A stretch of DNA of 64,000 nt from Pyrenopolyporus hunteri (lineage: Eukaryota > Ascomycota > Sordariomycetes > Xylariales > Hypoxylaceae): contig CADCXC010000038.1 in assembly GCA_902806595.1 (NCBI GenBank), positions 2,604,001 through 2,668,000 of the forward strand, written 5' to 3'. A program made the position numbers and the translations under genes. Numbering within the stretch: the stretch's first letter is position 1; every line of letters starts with the position of its first letter. Of the stretch, positions 26,016 to 36,818 are shown in pieces. A model generated the notes under the pieces. It saw nothing but the letters and a program-made list of their open reading frames with translations, was not told the origin of the DNA and ran no database searches.

Positions 26016-26920
26016 TGTGAACGGAAGAGTCACTTAGGGGGGCAAATATATGATGCTCGAGTTACGCTAATACGAAGAGCGCCCAAAGCAAAAGGCTAAC
26101 GGGAGAAGAGTAAGGATGGTGTTAGGAGTATGCCCATGGTGTTCGAGTCGGAATTGGCCATGTTATTTATATGTTGTTAATGAACGGTCCGTTACCTATT
26201 GTATGAATTCCTCCATATTCTACGAACCCGAGTTCTTCGTATACGATGCCGACAGGAATAAACTCCGACGGCGAGGGTCGTGAGCCTTGCATACCATCTA
26301 TCGAGGGATATCCTGGTTCTGGTGCTGGGAATGAGTCTCCTCAGCCCTAAAATGCTTATGCAGAGCCTCGGGCATCTTTATCTTAAGTCCGCTCAGCTGC
26401 ATACGGTTCCTTGATCAGCTCCGTGCGCCTACGATTCGTGCATATGCTGTACGACTTACGCCGTTGATCATCTTCTAAAACCCCCGGGATTTTAAGAAGT
26501 AATACGACGGTCGATCGATTAATATAAGTACAGTACCCGGTAGGGGTAGCGTATGGTATATTTGGGTACCTAGGAGGCAAAACATTCAAACATTTATAAG
26601 AGAAGAGGGAGGACATGATTGATTGTATTGGTGGTTGTAGAAGATAGAGGTAGCCCCTAAAGAGCTAATAAAGCTTGAAATACCTCTTCCACAGTGTCTC
26701 GCACTATACCATCTCACTATACAAACGTAGGAGCCGTCGTTCCTGCTTCATGTTTCCCTTCCATCTACTATAAGTGGGGTTTGTCCAGGTACAGTACATA
26801 CATAGGTACCCAGTTAGACATATAAGGTCCCAGCCCTATACCAGCCTCGGCCTAGGCAGTCTAGGCCCTTATCCCTCCTACTACTCATACATGATCGACT
26901 TGAGATAATTCTTTACATGC
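26016..26920. other. intergenic, no gene seen
   Basis: Lies between the epimerase 3' end and the SDR start. The open frame at 26383-26616 (-) has no family pattern. Nothing definite. Confidence 0.6.
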
Positions 26921-27817
26921 TCATTTCTTAATCAGCGGCAGGATTGTCTCCGCCGTCTTGGCCACCAACTTCGTATAATAATCGTCCCTGAGAACACCGC
27001 TAGCATGGTCCTTCAAGAACTGCAGAGTCCCTTCATCGACATCCCACGGCTCAGCTTCCAGCTGCTTCAAGCCAAAGTCGCCAGCTGAGGTCCGGTCAAT
27101 CGGTGGCATGGCTTCATGTGCTAGGCCGCCGGTGTAGCCAATCTCACGCAGCGTCTTGATGATGAGCGGCCAGTCCAGGCTCCCGTCTCCCGGCGATAGA
27201 CGGTTGTTGTCGCCGAGGTGAAAGTCAAGTAGCTTGGGGCCGCACTTGCGCAGCGCCTCAATCATGTTCGGCTCCTCCATGTTGAGGTGAAATGGGTCGA
27301 ATGCGATACCAAGGTTCGGGACGTTTGCCTCCTCGATGAGCTTTAGCGCTTGGGACGTATTGGTAATCAAGTGTGTCTCGAACCGGTTGAGAGGCTCTAT
27401 CGCAATCCCGAGCCCCTTCTCTGCCGCGTATAAGGCGACTGTTCGCACGCCCTGCACGACCCATTCCCACTCCTGAGGCGCGCTCGCGGTTGGCTGCAAC
27501 TTGCCCACCCTGCAAGGTACTACAGTCACCGTCTTCGCGCCCACCGCAGCGGCTAGGTCGATCACTTTCTTCATGTAGTCGACCGTGCCCTCACGCTCAG
27601 CCTTGTCCGCCGCAGATAGATCTCGAGTGCCGTACATGAGTGTTACAGCCGCCTGACAAGTCATGCCGTATTTTTTCAATAGGGCCCGCGTCTCCTCTAC
27701 GGAGTATCGTGTTGGCTCACCGGCGAGCTCGACAGAGCTGTACCCGAGAGCGGATGCCCTTTTGAGGGTCACTTCGAGGGGCTCTGGCCGCATCCATGTG
27801 TGCGTTGAGAGATGCAT
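26921..27817 (-). CDS. sugar phosphate isomerase/epimerase (AP endonuclase 2 family TIM barrel)
   Basis: Single-exon protein of 298 residues in the xylose-isomerase-like TIM barrel superfamily, closest in pattern to ketose 3-epimerases (D-tagatose/D-psicose type) and related sugar isomerases. The four divalent-metal ligands of that family are visible: E141 (in IEPLNRFET), D174 (FDPFHLNMEE), H200 (LDFHLGD) and E235 (AHEAM). The chosen start is MHLSTHTWMR, where family members begin; the frame continues upstream to an ATG at 27895, but the extra 26 residues (rich in N, H, I) look like UTR. The gene is divergent from the zinc-cluster regulator, with 395 bp between starts. Exact sugar is unknown. 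Confidence 0.85.
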   Translation of the reverse strand: MHLSTHTWMRPEPLEVTLKRASALGYSSVELAGEPTRYSVEETRALLKKYGMTCQAAVTLMYGTRDLSAADKAEREGTVDYMKKVIDLAAAVGAKTVTVVPCRVGKLQPTASAPQEWEWVVQGVRTVALYAAEKGLGIAIEPLNRFETHLITNTSQALKLIEEANVPNLGIAFDPFHLNMEEPNMIEALRKCGPKLLDFHLGDNNRLSPGDGSLDWPLIIKTLREIGYTGGLAHEAMPPIDRTSAGDFGLKQLEAEPWDVDEGTLQFLKDHASGVLRDDYYTKLVAKTAETILPLIKK

Positions 27818-28212
27818 GTTGAAGTTGATGTAAATCCAGATTTTGAATGTAACCGAAGATTCTTGAGTGTCCGCGTGGTGTGAGTTGCCGTGCAAATCGA
27901 TTTAGCCATGGCGACTCTATCACACACACATATATATACACGTCTCGAAAACCCTGCGGATCATCTCGTCGTCTGAAGGCATTACAAATCTCCCAACTGC
28001 AAATAAGTCAAATCCCGCATTTTGTCTCTTACAACACTATATATGGGGTTGGTAGGAACACGGGTCGTTACCAGGTTAAAAGGGTAGCGTTGCAATATCT
28101 AGATAAAGGATCTACGGACTTACCCTATTGAGCAAGTCCGTACACCGCTGGACCCGAAGATCTCTCTTTCGCCCGCCACATTCCAAGTCTCACAACCAAC
28201 TAGCAGAAAGAT
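27818..28212. promoter_or_regulatory. divergent promoter of epimerase and regulator
   Basis: Only 395 bp separate the two start codons, so both promoters and both 5' UTRs must lie here. It includes tatatatacacg near 27931 and ctatatatgg near 28037, possible TATA-like elements for either direction. No palindromic CGG-type binding site is clear by eye. Confidence 0.55.
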
Positions 28213-29904
28213 ATGAGGAGAATCAGATTTCTTGACCACGGCGATGGTATCGGATCAAAACGAAAGCAAACGAAAAGAGCCTGCGATTCGTGTAGGAAAG
28301 GAAAACGGAAGTGCTGTCATGACATTAGTAAAGAGACCGCGGTGCAGCAGGAGGGAGGCCAGGGCCAAGAAGCGATGACTTTGGCGAGCTTTCTAAATTG
28401 CCAGCAGCCTTTTCACTATGCGAATCACCAACCGCAAGAGCCCATTAACCCCGAAGAAATCGACGCCGAAAGTCAGCAAGCTGTGCTGTCCGAACTACCT
28501 TCAAGACCCACAGCCCCCTTCGCCGGCGCTTCGTCAGCGCGGTCCCTTCTCCTCTCCCTTTGCACAAACCCAGAGACGGTGATGGATGCGACGCTCCCTC
28601 CGTCCCGCGCCTTACGCCCTTCCTTTCAGGATATGAGGGCACCGCCCTCCGAGAGACGTCCAGGAATAACCCCAGGTTATCTACCAATGGTGGTGAAAGC
28701 GGTGTTGCCATACCTAGAGATCGAATGTCTCCAGGTCCTTCCTCCGCAACAGGATCTCGATGCTATCATCCAGGTTTATAAGGATGACGTTCACCCTATC
28801 TTACCCATCGTGGACTTCAATACGAGAGCGCTTACTGACCCAGTAAACCGAGACAACCCTGCAACCATCGTATTGAGGCAGGCTATCTGCTTGGCTGCCT
28901 GCAAGAACGCCTCGGCTAGGCAGCACCTTTATCTCCCCGAAACGGAATCCGAAAATGGGCAATATTGCCTTAAGACGCCGCGGGATTTCGCCGATAGTCT
29001 CTTCGGTTCTTTGAAGATCGCGCAGGATATCGGCCTCGTCGACGATAGAGTAGAGCTCGTCCAGGTTCTCGCTTTGATGACCTTCCACTCTTATGGCCCG
29101 GATGGGGACGACGAAGTAGCCCGATTATGTTGTCAGGCCATACATTTTACATACTCCGCCGGGCTACACTATCCATCGCAACCCGAAGATCCCATCTCGG
29201 AAGCAAGACGTGTAGAAATACTTTGTTCTCTCTTCGCCCTTGACAAGATCGTCGCTATGATCACTGGTCGGCCGGCGATGTTTCACAGGAATGAAATATA
29301 CTTACCAGCGCAAGACGACGATATAATGATGGCCTTATCTCCTGGTCTTGTATTATTGTTTCGTCTGTGTCAGATGCTCGACAGCGTCCTAGGTCTTTAT
29401 CGAGCGTGCCCACCCGATGAAGCAGCGCAAGAAGACTGTATCTGGGAAGCATCTTGGCCTGAGTTCGAAGATCTAGTCAAGGATAGCAACGCTCATACTA
29501 TGCAGCCCTCTATACAAGCCTGCCTGGAGCTTCTCTATCACGTTATCGGCGTGATATCTTATCGTCCACCTCACCCTACAACGATCGGAACCTATAACCC
29601 CGAGAGCATGTCGTCACATCTTGCCAACCAGAACTCAAGGGTTAGATATAAGTACTGCGCCCAACAGATATCCTCCCTTCTCAGCCTTGAGATATCCAAG
29701 TTCCCATTTATTCCGTATGCGGCATCTCTCTCCCTAACAGTAGCTCTGCGCAATATGCAATACAGCACGCTAGAAACTACGAGAAGGATGGCCAGGTATG
29801 AAGTGGAGAGAAGTATCCGACTCCTCGACGAATTAACCCAAACGTATTGGCATGCGGAACCGGCGAGCGCATTGGGCCTTCAGTTACTTCAAACCCTTCC
29901 GTAA
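28213..29904 (+). CDS. fungal zinc-cluster (Zn2Cys6-type) transcription factor
   Basis: A 563-residue intronless nuclear regulator. Near the N-terminus is CDSCRKGKRKC (residues 25-35), which fits the first half (C-x2-C-x6-C) of a Gal4-type zinc cluster, after a basic stretch KRKQTKRA. The second half (C-x2-C-x6-C) is not visible in the next 60 residues, so the DNA-binding domain looks incomplete or degenerate unless an intron I cannot place is present. From about residue 180 a fungal-specific TF domain (Fungal_trans) follows: YKDDVHPILPIVD, a middle part ending ALDKIVAMITGRPAM, and helices to the C-terminus. Divergent placement next to the epimerase suggests it controls that gene; this is inference. 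Confidence 0.85.
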   Translation: MRRIRFLDHGDGIGSKRKQTKRACDSCRKGKRKCCHDISKETAVQQEGGQGQEAMTLASFLNCQQPFHYANHQPQEPINPEEIDAESQQAVLSELPSRPTAPFAGASSARSLLLSLCTNPETVMDATLPPSRALRPSFQDMRAPPSERRPGITPGYLPMVVKAVLPYLEIECLQVLPPQQDLDAIIQVYKDDVHPILPIVDFNTRALTDPVNRDNPATIVLRQAICLAACKNASARQHLYLPETESENGQYCLKTPRDFADSLFGSLKIAQDIGLVDDRVELVQVLALMTFHSYGPDGDDEVARLCCQAIHFTYSAGLHYPSQPEDPISEARRVEILCSLFALDKIVAMITGRPAMFHRNEIYLPAQDDDIMMALSPGLVLLFRLCQMLDSVLGLYRACPPDEAAQEDCIWEASWPEFEDLVKDSNAHTMQPSIQACLELLYHVIGVISYRPPHPTTIGTYNPESMSSHLANQNSRVRYKYCAQQISSLLSLEISKFPFIPYAASLSLTVALRNMQYSTLETTRRMARYEVERSIRLLDELTQTYWHAEPASALGLQLLQTLP

Positions 29905-30878
29905 TAGAGGGGGCATATCCACTGCCTGTAGCTAGATAGGTACGTAAAGAAAATTGAAGTTCATCTCCATGTTTTTGTTTCACAGAAGCCCCATTCTATC
30001 TGAGAAGGCTTCGGGGAGTGCGTTGCCGAGCGGTAAAGAGGTAAAACGAATAAAATAGTTATTTCCTAGCAGCTACGATATCTCAATTCATTGTGCTTTC
30101 TCTTCTTGTGCTCAAAGCTATTCCCTACGGAGCCCCTTGCCAATTGTTATCCGCCGTTCGCTAGCTTATGTTTCATTCCTAGGTACCTAGTAACAAGGAC
30201 CACGCAGGAAATATCACCCAATGAAGGCGACGAAAGCGATATCATCTTTTTGCTGTTCCAAGATGGGAAAGATGCTGACCAGCTGCGAGAACTTCCCCTA
30301 TATCTTTAGAATTTTTACGGCCCTTGTTATTCAATAACGATGTCATGAGTGGTTAAGTAGATTATCCTGATAGTGAATATCCTCTGAAGCTCCCTGGTAG
30401 AGCTAGGCTTTATTGAAAACATAATGCCGTTTGCTGGTTACGTTTCTTATTGTGATTAGCCCTTCAATTGATTGCTGGAACCCACCCTCCCCCCTCCCCC
30501 TCAAAACCCTCGCCCGAGGGCAGTCGATTTTGATTTTGCAAGACGCGTCTTAAGCCGGGAGAATGACCTTGTTTCTTAGGCTCCGGTCCCTTATTTAACT
30601 TAGGTAACTATCTTCCAGTTTTATTAAGCCACGAGGGGATGGCCCCAACATAGATTCGATACAATAAGGCCATCGAGCACGGCCGCTTCGCGACTTCGAA
30701 TGAGCTGCAGCATCCGACCTTTTACGCGCCGCATACACGCATACCAACGAATTGCGGGTCTAAACACACATCGCCACGAAGATTATGACCTTTCTGCCTA
30801 GAATATTTCAACTGTTAATAACGACTCTTCCCTACTCCAAAATGTGCCTCGTATGGATGACTAGCAAGCTGGGTCAAT
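29905..30878. other. intergenic, no gene seen
   Basis: Includes a C-rich run (cccaccctcccccctccccc, about 30481-30500). The frame at 30091-30309 is not protein-like. Presumably the 3' UTR of the regulator and promoter of the ankyrin gene. Confidence 0.55.
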
Positions 30879-32554
30879 ATGTTAGACCTACAGGCCTTCC
30901 CTAATGATGTCTTCTGCTTAATTGTTGAGCAATTGGTAGCTACCGTCGGCTTTTTCAAAGCCATTAGACTACGATTTGTTAGTAGTAAGTAATAGGGAGC
31001 ATGCGGCTTCCTTATATCGAGTAATCTAATAACACTATTGCCGCTACAGGGGCGTTCAACTCTGCTGTATTACACGCTATCTGCGCCAAACAAATTCTGG
31101 ACATCAACGACCCGGCCACGCCGGATATACCTTCATACATATCACCGGCACTAAAGGGGAGAATCCTTCTAGTGAAATCACGCTCCGATGAAGCTAATAC
31201 TGACGGCATCCTCTACGTCATCGCCAGAGTTAACAAGGCATTAGATGATTTGACAGAGTCGACTCGAGAGCAGCGGGATGAGCGCCACTTGATGATAGCT
31301 GAGGCGGTCGCTCACATGTCGCCGGAGCTTAGCGTTGACAAGATTGACCCCAAGATCGACGCCCAGAATACTCTGAGCGGCGCTATTGTCATCGGCAATC
31401 TACCGCTGGTGAAATCATTGCTGCAAACACAATCGCCTGGGTTAGTTGACGTTAATACGAGCAGCCCCTATTTTGGCCGGCCCCTACAAATTGCTGCTGC
31501 CTGGGGTCATCTTGACATCGTTCGTCACCTCCTGGGCTGCGGCGCCGATCCTCACCAAACGGATGATAATGAAAACGTGGAGTGGCCTTGGAAGCTTGAG
31601 GGAACTGCATACATCAACAGGCCCCGTATGTACCACGGTCCGTTCGGGTGTGCATTAAGAGCCGCAATCACTAGCGGCTGCGAAGATGTCATCCAGCTAC
31701 TCCTGCAACCTGAGTACCGCCCTGCTCTGACAAAGAGGGAATACATTCGAACCATTGTCGAGGGCGCCTTCTGTGGCCAGACCCATGTTATCCAAGTTCT
31801 CTTACAGGGGACGGGTAAGCGCCTAACCGATTTCTACTGGCTCGGCGAGGAACTGCTGTGGGTAGCAGCACATTACAACCATCCAGATGTAGTTCAAATG
31901 GTTCTAGATAATGGTATACATATTGACATCTTACCTAACCCGCAGCTCCAGGGCTTTGGTTCCGCGATAGGTAGAGCTGCCTCACGAGGAAACGCCAACA
32001 TGGTCCGCTTTCTTCTCGAACGCGGGGCTAACCCACATGTTTCATCCGGCGAGGGCCTACACCAGGAGGCCATCGAGCTCGCTTCCAGACGTGGGCATGA
32101 AGAAGTGGTTGAGCTCCTCCTCGCGCATGGTGCTAGCGCCGTAAAGGCTTTCTACCATGCCGCGGATGGAGGACAAGCGCGCTTGCTCAGGTGGCTGCTA
32201 GAGAGAGATCCGGAACTGTATAAAAAGGAATTTAAAAAGGGAGAAACCGTGGGCGTGATGGCGCTGCAAAAAGGCGTCATTATAAAGAATCCGGACGTGA
32301 TCAATCTGATGGTGGAAATCGGGGTTCCGCTCAACCACGGCTACCAGCATTTCGCGGACATGCCCTGGGTCCTGGCGGGGTTATACGCGGCGGAGTGGAT
32401 AGAAGGCCTTTTGTGTTCGCTCGGAGTCGACGATTTCGACTATGACAACCAGAATAGGGATGGCTGTTACTATGAGGAGGAATACGGAGACCAGGAAATG
32501 AGGGGATGGGTGTATATCGTCGAACGGACGTGGGAGTGGGTTAGTAAATATTGA
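30879..32554 (+). CDS. F-box-like and ankyrin-repeat protein
   Basis: Two exons (30879-30984 and 31050-32554, intron 65 bp with GTAAGT donor and CTACAG acceptor) give 536 residues. The first exon supplies an F-box-like start, LQAFPNDVFCLIVEQL, and the splice restores RLRFVSRAFNSAVLHAI, a pattern common in fungal F-box/ankyrin proteins. From about residue 130 to 440 there are around seven ankyrin repeats, for example PLQIAAAWGHLDIVRHLL, ELASRRGHEEVVELLLAHGA and SAIGRAASRGNANMVRFLL. Ankyrin repeats bind proteins; F-box proteins recruit targets to SCF ubiquitin ligases, so a role as substrate adaptor is possible but unproven. The C-terminus is acidic and aromatic. A HET-domain gene follows 0.7 kb downstream on the same strand. 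Confidence 0.85.
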
Positions 32555-33281
32555 GAATAGAGTCAGGTTGATCTGCAATCTACACATGATCTCTATCTAG
32601 GTACCTGTTCATGATTCCAAAACACGCCGAAGTCCTCCACGGAGGAAAGAAACGGGGACTTCCACCAACGGTTGCCTGAAAGAAAGTCCTACTCCCGGTC
32701 TTAGTTCTACCATGCGTAAAGTTAAAGGGTTTCACCCAGAATTGGCCCCTCTTCTCGAGATATATATGTCACTTAAGAATTAGTACTAAGCTCAAAGCAT
32801 TGATTGACTTTGAAATCTTCGGTCCTATCTTGATTTATCAATATATCTCGGGGGAGAGCAATTTCAAGAAAGGCCAGTAGGTTGGGCCGATTTCTATGGA
32901 TAACGGGATGTTTGCTAGGAGTATGTGGGTGTAGGTAATGTTCGGTGCGAAGCCAACGAACGGGATTCTTAGATTTATTAATGCGGGTTATTTAGGAGGC
33001 GGGGAGAGGGGGACAAGCCACCAAATAAGACGATGCCCTATGATATAGACTTGAATTTTTTCCACTTTCTAAGTATTATATAATGTTATATGCTGTTAAA
33101 TACACTCTTCGTTGCTATTTATTAATAGGCACGAAAAGTAGATTTGTCCGTTGATGTTTCTTATGTACAAGATTCTACGCCGCCTCCGTCCTCTAACCAC
33201 CTAGCCCACCTACCTACCGCAAAGCGGTTGCTTTTTCCATCTTAGCCCGATTTCTTATCTTAGTATTCCGATATCGAATTG
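32555..33281. other. intergenic, no gene seen
   Basis: Between the ankyrin and HET genes. Purine-rich around 32,990-33,020 and AT-rich around 33,050-33,130; likely the HET promoter. Confidence 0.5.
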
Positions 33282-34529
33282 ATGTGGTTCTTGAATACCA
33301 AGAAACTTGACCTCGAGTACCTTAATGAAGCTCAGGTACGAGAACGCCCGTACGCGATTCTTTCCCATACTTGGGGGCCCGACGAGATACTATTCCACGA
33401 GATACGGGATGGTCGGGCAGCAATACAAAACAAGGCGGGATGGAAGAAGGTGACCAGTTTCTGTGCCATGGCTCAGAAATACGGCTTCGATTACGCATGG
33501 ATAGATACATGCTGCATCGATAGACGCAACAGCGCCGACTTGGCCGAGGCGTTCAATTCCATGTACAGATATTATTATGATGCAGCGGCGTGTTTTATTT
33601 ACTTGGAAGACGTACGTAAACATGCCAAGCAAGAAGGAAATCCATCTTCAGCCGCGGTGGTCGCGGGTCGTGACCATGTACTTGCCAGCATACGGAAAAC
33701 GCGCTGGCTATCGAGGGGCTGGACATTACAAGAACTGCTAGCGCCTGTACGACGCTGCTTCTTCGACGTGGACTGGTCGGAGATCGAGGACGGAGTTGAC
33801 CTGCTCAATACTCTTGCCGAATCCACGGGGATTAGCAGAAAACTGCTGGAGGAGAGGGACTTGTTACGCAGTTTCTGTATTGCAGAGCGCATGAAATGGG
33901 CATCGGGGCGGCAAACGACGATACCAGAGGACGTTGCGTACTGCTTGATGGGTATTTTCGGCGTTAACATGCCAGTCCTGTATGGAGAGGGGGCTATAAA
34001 TGCATTCAAGAGGTTACAACGGGAAATAATGCAGAGGTCGTTTGACATGACCATATTCGCATGGTATGGAAACTATCAAAGCAGCGGACTCATGGCCCAG
34101 TCGCCAGCCGACTTCGCCAACATCCCTCCTACAGCGTTTGGAACACCGTGGAACCTCTCGTCGTTCTCGATGACCAACACCGGGATCTCTGTGCGCCTGA
34201 ACATGGTTAACGAGCGGGAAATGAACGAAGATAATATACCCCCGGAGAATACCGATGACGTGAAAATGCTTGCGGCTCTACAATGCGATGTCCAAACCCC
34301 CACGGGCCAGTGGGAGAACCCTATGGTATGTCTCGAGCCGGTGCTAGATGCGCATGCACGCTTTTTGGTTAATGGTAAAACTTGCGTGGGTTATCGAAGG
34401 GTTCGGTGTGCGGAGCGACTTACGCTGCCTCACAAACGGCTCGAAGGCAGCCCTTGCGAAGAGGTTCTTGTTCTACAAGACGAGAACTACGAGCTACTTC
34501 TCCAGTCAAGAGGACGGTATATATCGTGA
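33282..34529 (+). CDS. HET-domain protein (heterokaryon incompatibility type)
   Basis: Intronless, 415 residues, starting MWFLNTKKLDLEYLN, a standard beginning for this family. The HET domain occupies about residues 20-240: YAILSHTWG, then YGFDYAWIDTCCIDRR, EAFNSMYRYYYDAAACFIYL, then RWLSRGWTLQELLAP, and GIFGVNMPVLYGEG at the end of the conserved part. HET proteins trigger programmed cell death when genetically different hyphae fuse; many copies in a genome have no known partner. No C-terminal NACHT, WD or ankyrin module is present, so this is a short HET protein; the C-terminal 170 residues match nothing I recognise. The upstream ankyrin gene is a tempting but unproven partner. Confidence 0.92.
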   Translation: MWFLNTKKLDLEYLNEAQVRERPYAILSHTWGPDEILFHEIRDGRAAIQNKAGWKKVTSFCAMAQKYGFDYAWIDTCCIDRRNSADLAEAFNSMYRYYYDAAACFIYLEDVRKHAKQEGNPSSAAVVAGRDHVLASIRKTRWLSRGWTLQELLAPVRRCFFDVDWSEIEDGVDLLNTLAESTGISRKLLEERDLLRSFCIAERMKWASGRQTTIPEDVAYCLMGIFGVNMPVLYGEGAINAFKRLQREIMQRSFDMTIFAWYGNYQSSGLMAQSPADFANIPPTAFGTPWNLSSFSMTNTGISVRLNMVNEREMNEDNIPPENTDDVKMLAALQCDVQTPTGQWENPMVCLEPVLDAHARFLVNGKTCVGYRRVRCAERLTLPHKRLEGSPCEEVLVLQDENYELLLQSRGRYIS

Positions 34530-36818
34530 AGAGGGAAATTAAATAGAGCGAAGCGCGGAAACATTCATACTTACATGTGCCTAAGCCATGAAACATCGAT
34601 AAGTTGGTACCTACTTACTATTACATTGTATATACGCATGTAGCACACTAGATAGTTTCGGTGTGGCTGTGTTGTATGTTCGTTTTCGATGGCTGTATGC
34701 ATTGGGAGCATCTTATAAGGTATTGGACATATGTACCTATGTACAGTACAAGTATAGATGTGCTAGTGCGTGCTTTGAATACTAAAACGGTTAGAGCCTA
34801 CAGATTTTAAGGTTCGAATCTCCAGAACACGAGATAGGCAGGTCTTGGCATCCTCTTGCCAATCGGGAATCGGCACCTTGTCAAGGTGTGACAATGGTCG
34901 AACCTTGAATGTACAGATCTAAAGTACATTAGGTAGGTAGGTAGTCCACCTACTAGGTTGGTATGTACACACGTATAGATGCAGGTTTAGCGCCTACTAG
35001 GCACTCACTTGGTATGTCTATAGACCGACACAACATTCCATACTGGAAACAAAACCTGTAAGCCCCTAAGCATTGTATGAATATTATATGTTATTCCAGG
35101 TATAATAAATCTGTGAAAATTTATACCCTTCTCTTTACCTAGGTAGGTACCTATGGACCTTGGAATATTTACTGTAGGTGTTTAAGATATATTATAACCA
35201 GGTACCTACATACCTACCTAGGTAAGTAGATGTCTCACTTACGTTGGGTACCGTATAAGCTTACATACAATATGTAGGTACATGTAATTAGGCACTTGGG
35301 AGGAGCAGAACCTTGCTCAACATACTTGTATTTAAGTGGATCTAGAAAATCTTCGGGAAGCTGGCTCTGTAATGCTGGGCTCGCCGTTGATATAATTAGC
35401 CCGTCCCTTCTTAGCTCGGATCTTCGTACGTATTAATGTAGATTCGAAGACAACTTAAGGTCAACTATGTACCTAGCATCAACTATAAAGTTCCATGCTC
35501 GGATAAGCGGGAGAAAACATGGTAGGTACATGTAATAGTCAATGATGCAACGTGTGTTATTACGGTAGTACCGACGTATTTTGAAGTCAGGCGGGAACCT
35601 GCAGCAAAGTTTACCTGCATAACACGTCGGGTGTAGCGTCGTCGCACAACGCGTATTTGGGTAGATATATCACAACAGATGCGGTAACCTCTACTGTAAT
35701 GATGCATGTATTGTACTTGTACAACTCAAATTTAGGTGTGGTGTGGTGTGGTACGGTACGTAAACGTTGGAGTAAATAGGTACATAGGCTGGTAAAGGGC
35801 TGACGGGATTAATTGATTAATGTACCTATGTGATATGGACGGATTTCAACGTTTCAGGGTATGTACGCGGGGGTAAGGTATTGTATTGTATTGTACTTCT
35901 ACTACCTTATGCTGGGCACATGCAACGGGCAGCCACTCGCTTCAAATGTTCATTACGCCGAGGCGCCGTACTGGCCGTTGCTTTTCCTTCTAGCGGGCTT
36001 TTCCTTCCCACTTTCGCTTCTTCCATCACTTAATCTGGTACGATCTAAGCCGTTCGAGCCATTCCCCATTCCTCTTGGCTGACGGATTCAAGGTTTGTCC
36101 ATCTTTTCTCTCTTCTCCTTCTCTCGTTCTTTTGCCCAGTTCCAGCCGTCGGCACCAGGCTCAAGTTCCGCACTATTTCACCTCAAGTCAATAATAGGTC
36201 ACAAGTCCAGGGCCTAGATTCATTCGCTCCCTACCCTCCATTCATTCCTTTCCTCTCCATTCTTCTCCCCCCCCTCTTCTCCCAATAAACCCTTTTTATC
36301 TACTCCCACGACATCCAATACCGCGATCCACCACATTCGTTTGGTTTAATTCGGAAGAGGGATAAACACGGACATGTCGCAGAATTGAAGGAAAGAGGAG
36401 GATTAGTAACTAAGCTACGACTTGCCCTCGTTCTTTATCGAATTTTGCTGCCTAGCCGCCAACTCGAGAGACGCTGCCGACATTCCCGGATTACTAGATC
36501 GTGTTTTCGACAACAACTACCGTATCGTCGCCGAGACGAAGTTTGAGTCCCTGTGCCTGACAAACCCGGTGTACCCGCGCTGCAGAAACTGCTTGGACAC
36601 TTCATTAATCGGTTTGGTTGGTTCTGGAGCGTAGATATCGCAACGATTTCGCTATTAGGTCTTGTCGAATAGTAAAGGGTTCATTGTTGCTTTTTTTCCA
36701 AATCACACGAGCCGCGAATTACGGCGCGAATTGCCAGCTCTATTCACACATCCACGGCCAATACGATTAATTATCCTTATCCTCAAGATATTCCGATAAC
36801 CCACACCGACCATTCGCC
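34530..36818. other. intergenic with CCTAGGTACC/(ACCT)n motifs and CT-rich promoter
   Basis: A 2.3-kb gap. It holds many short runs such as ggtaggtaggtag and cctacctaggta (34,930-35,290 and 35,460-35,530), and gtggtgtggtgtggta near 35,740. From about 36,095 to 36,310 the plus strand is strongly CT-rich (ctcttctccttctctcg; ttctcccccccctcttctcc), the usual sign of a fungal promoter or 5' leader, here for the membrane protein gene. The frame at 36422-36634 is not convincing. Confidence 0.6.

Noticed and set aside
34790..34860. Possible tRNA: ggttcgaatctcc resembles a T-loop/B box
   Set aside because: The arms do not pair as T stem, no A box at the right distance, and no acceptor stem could be built.
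36422..36634. Frame of 70 codons ahead of the membrane protein gene
   Set aside because: No ATG start, no family pattern; it falls in the probable leader region.
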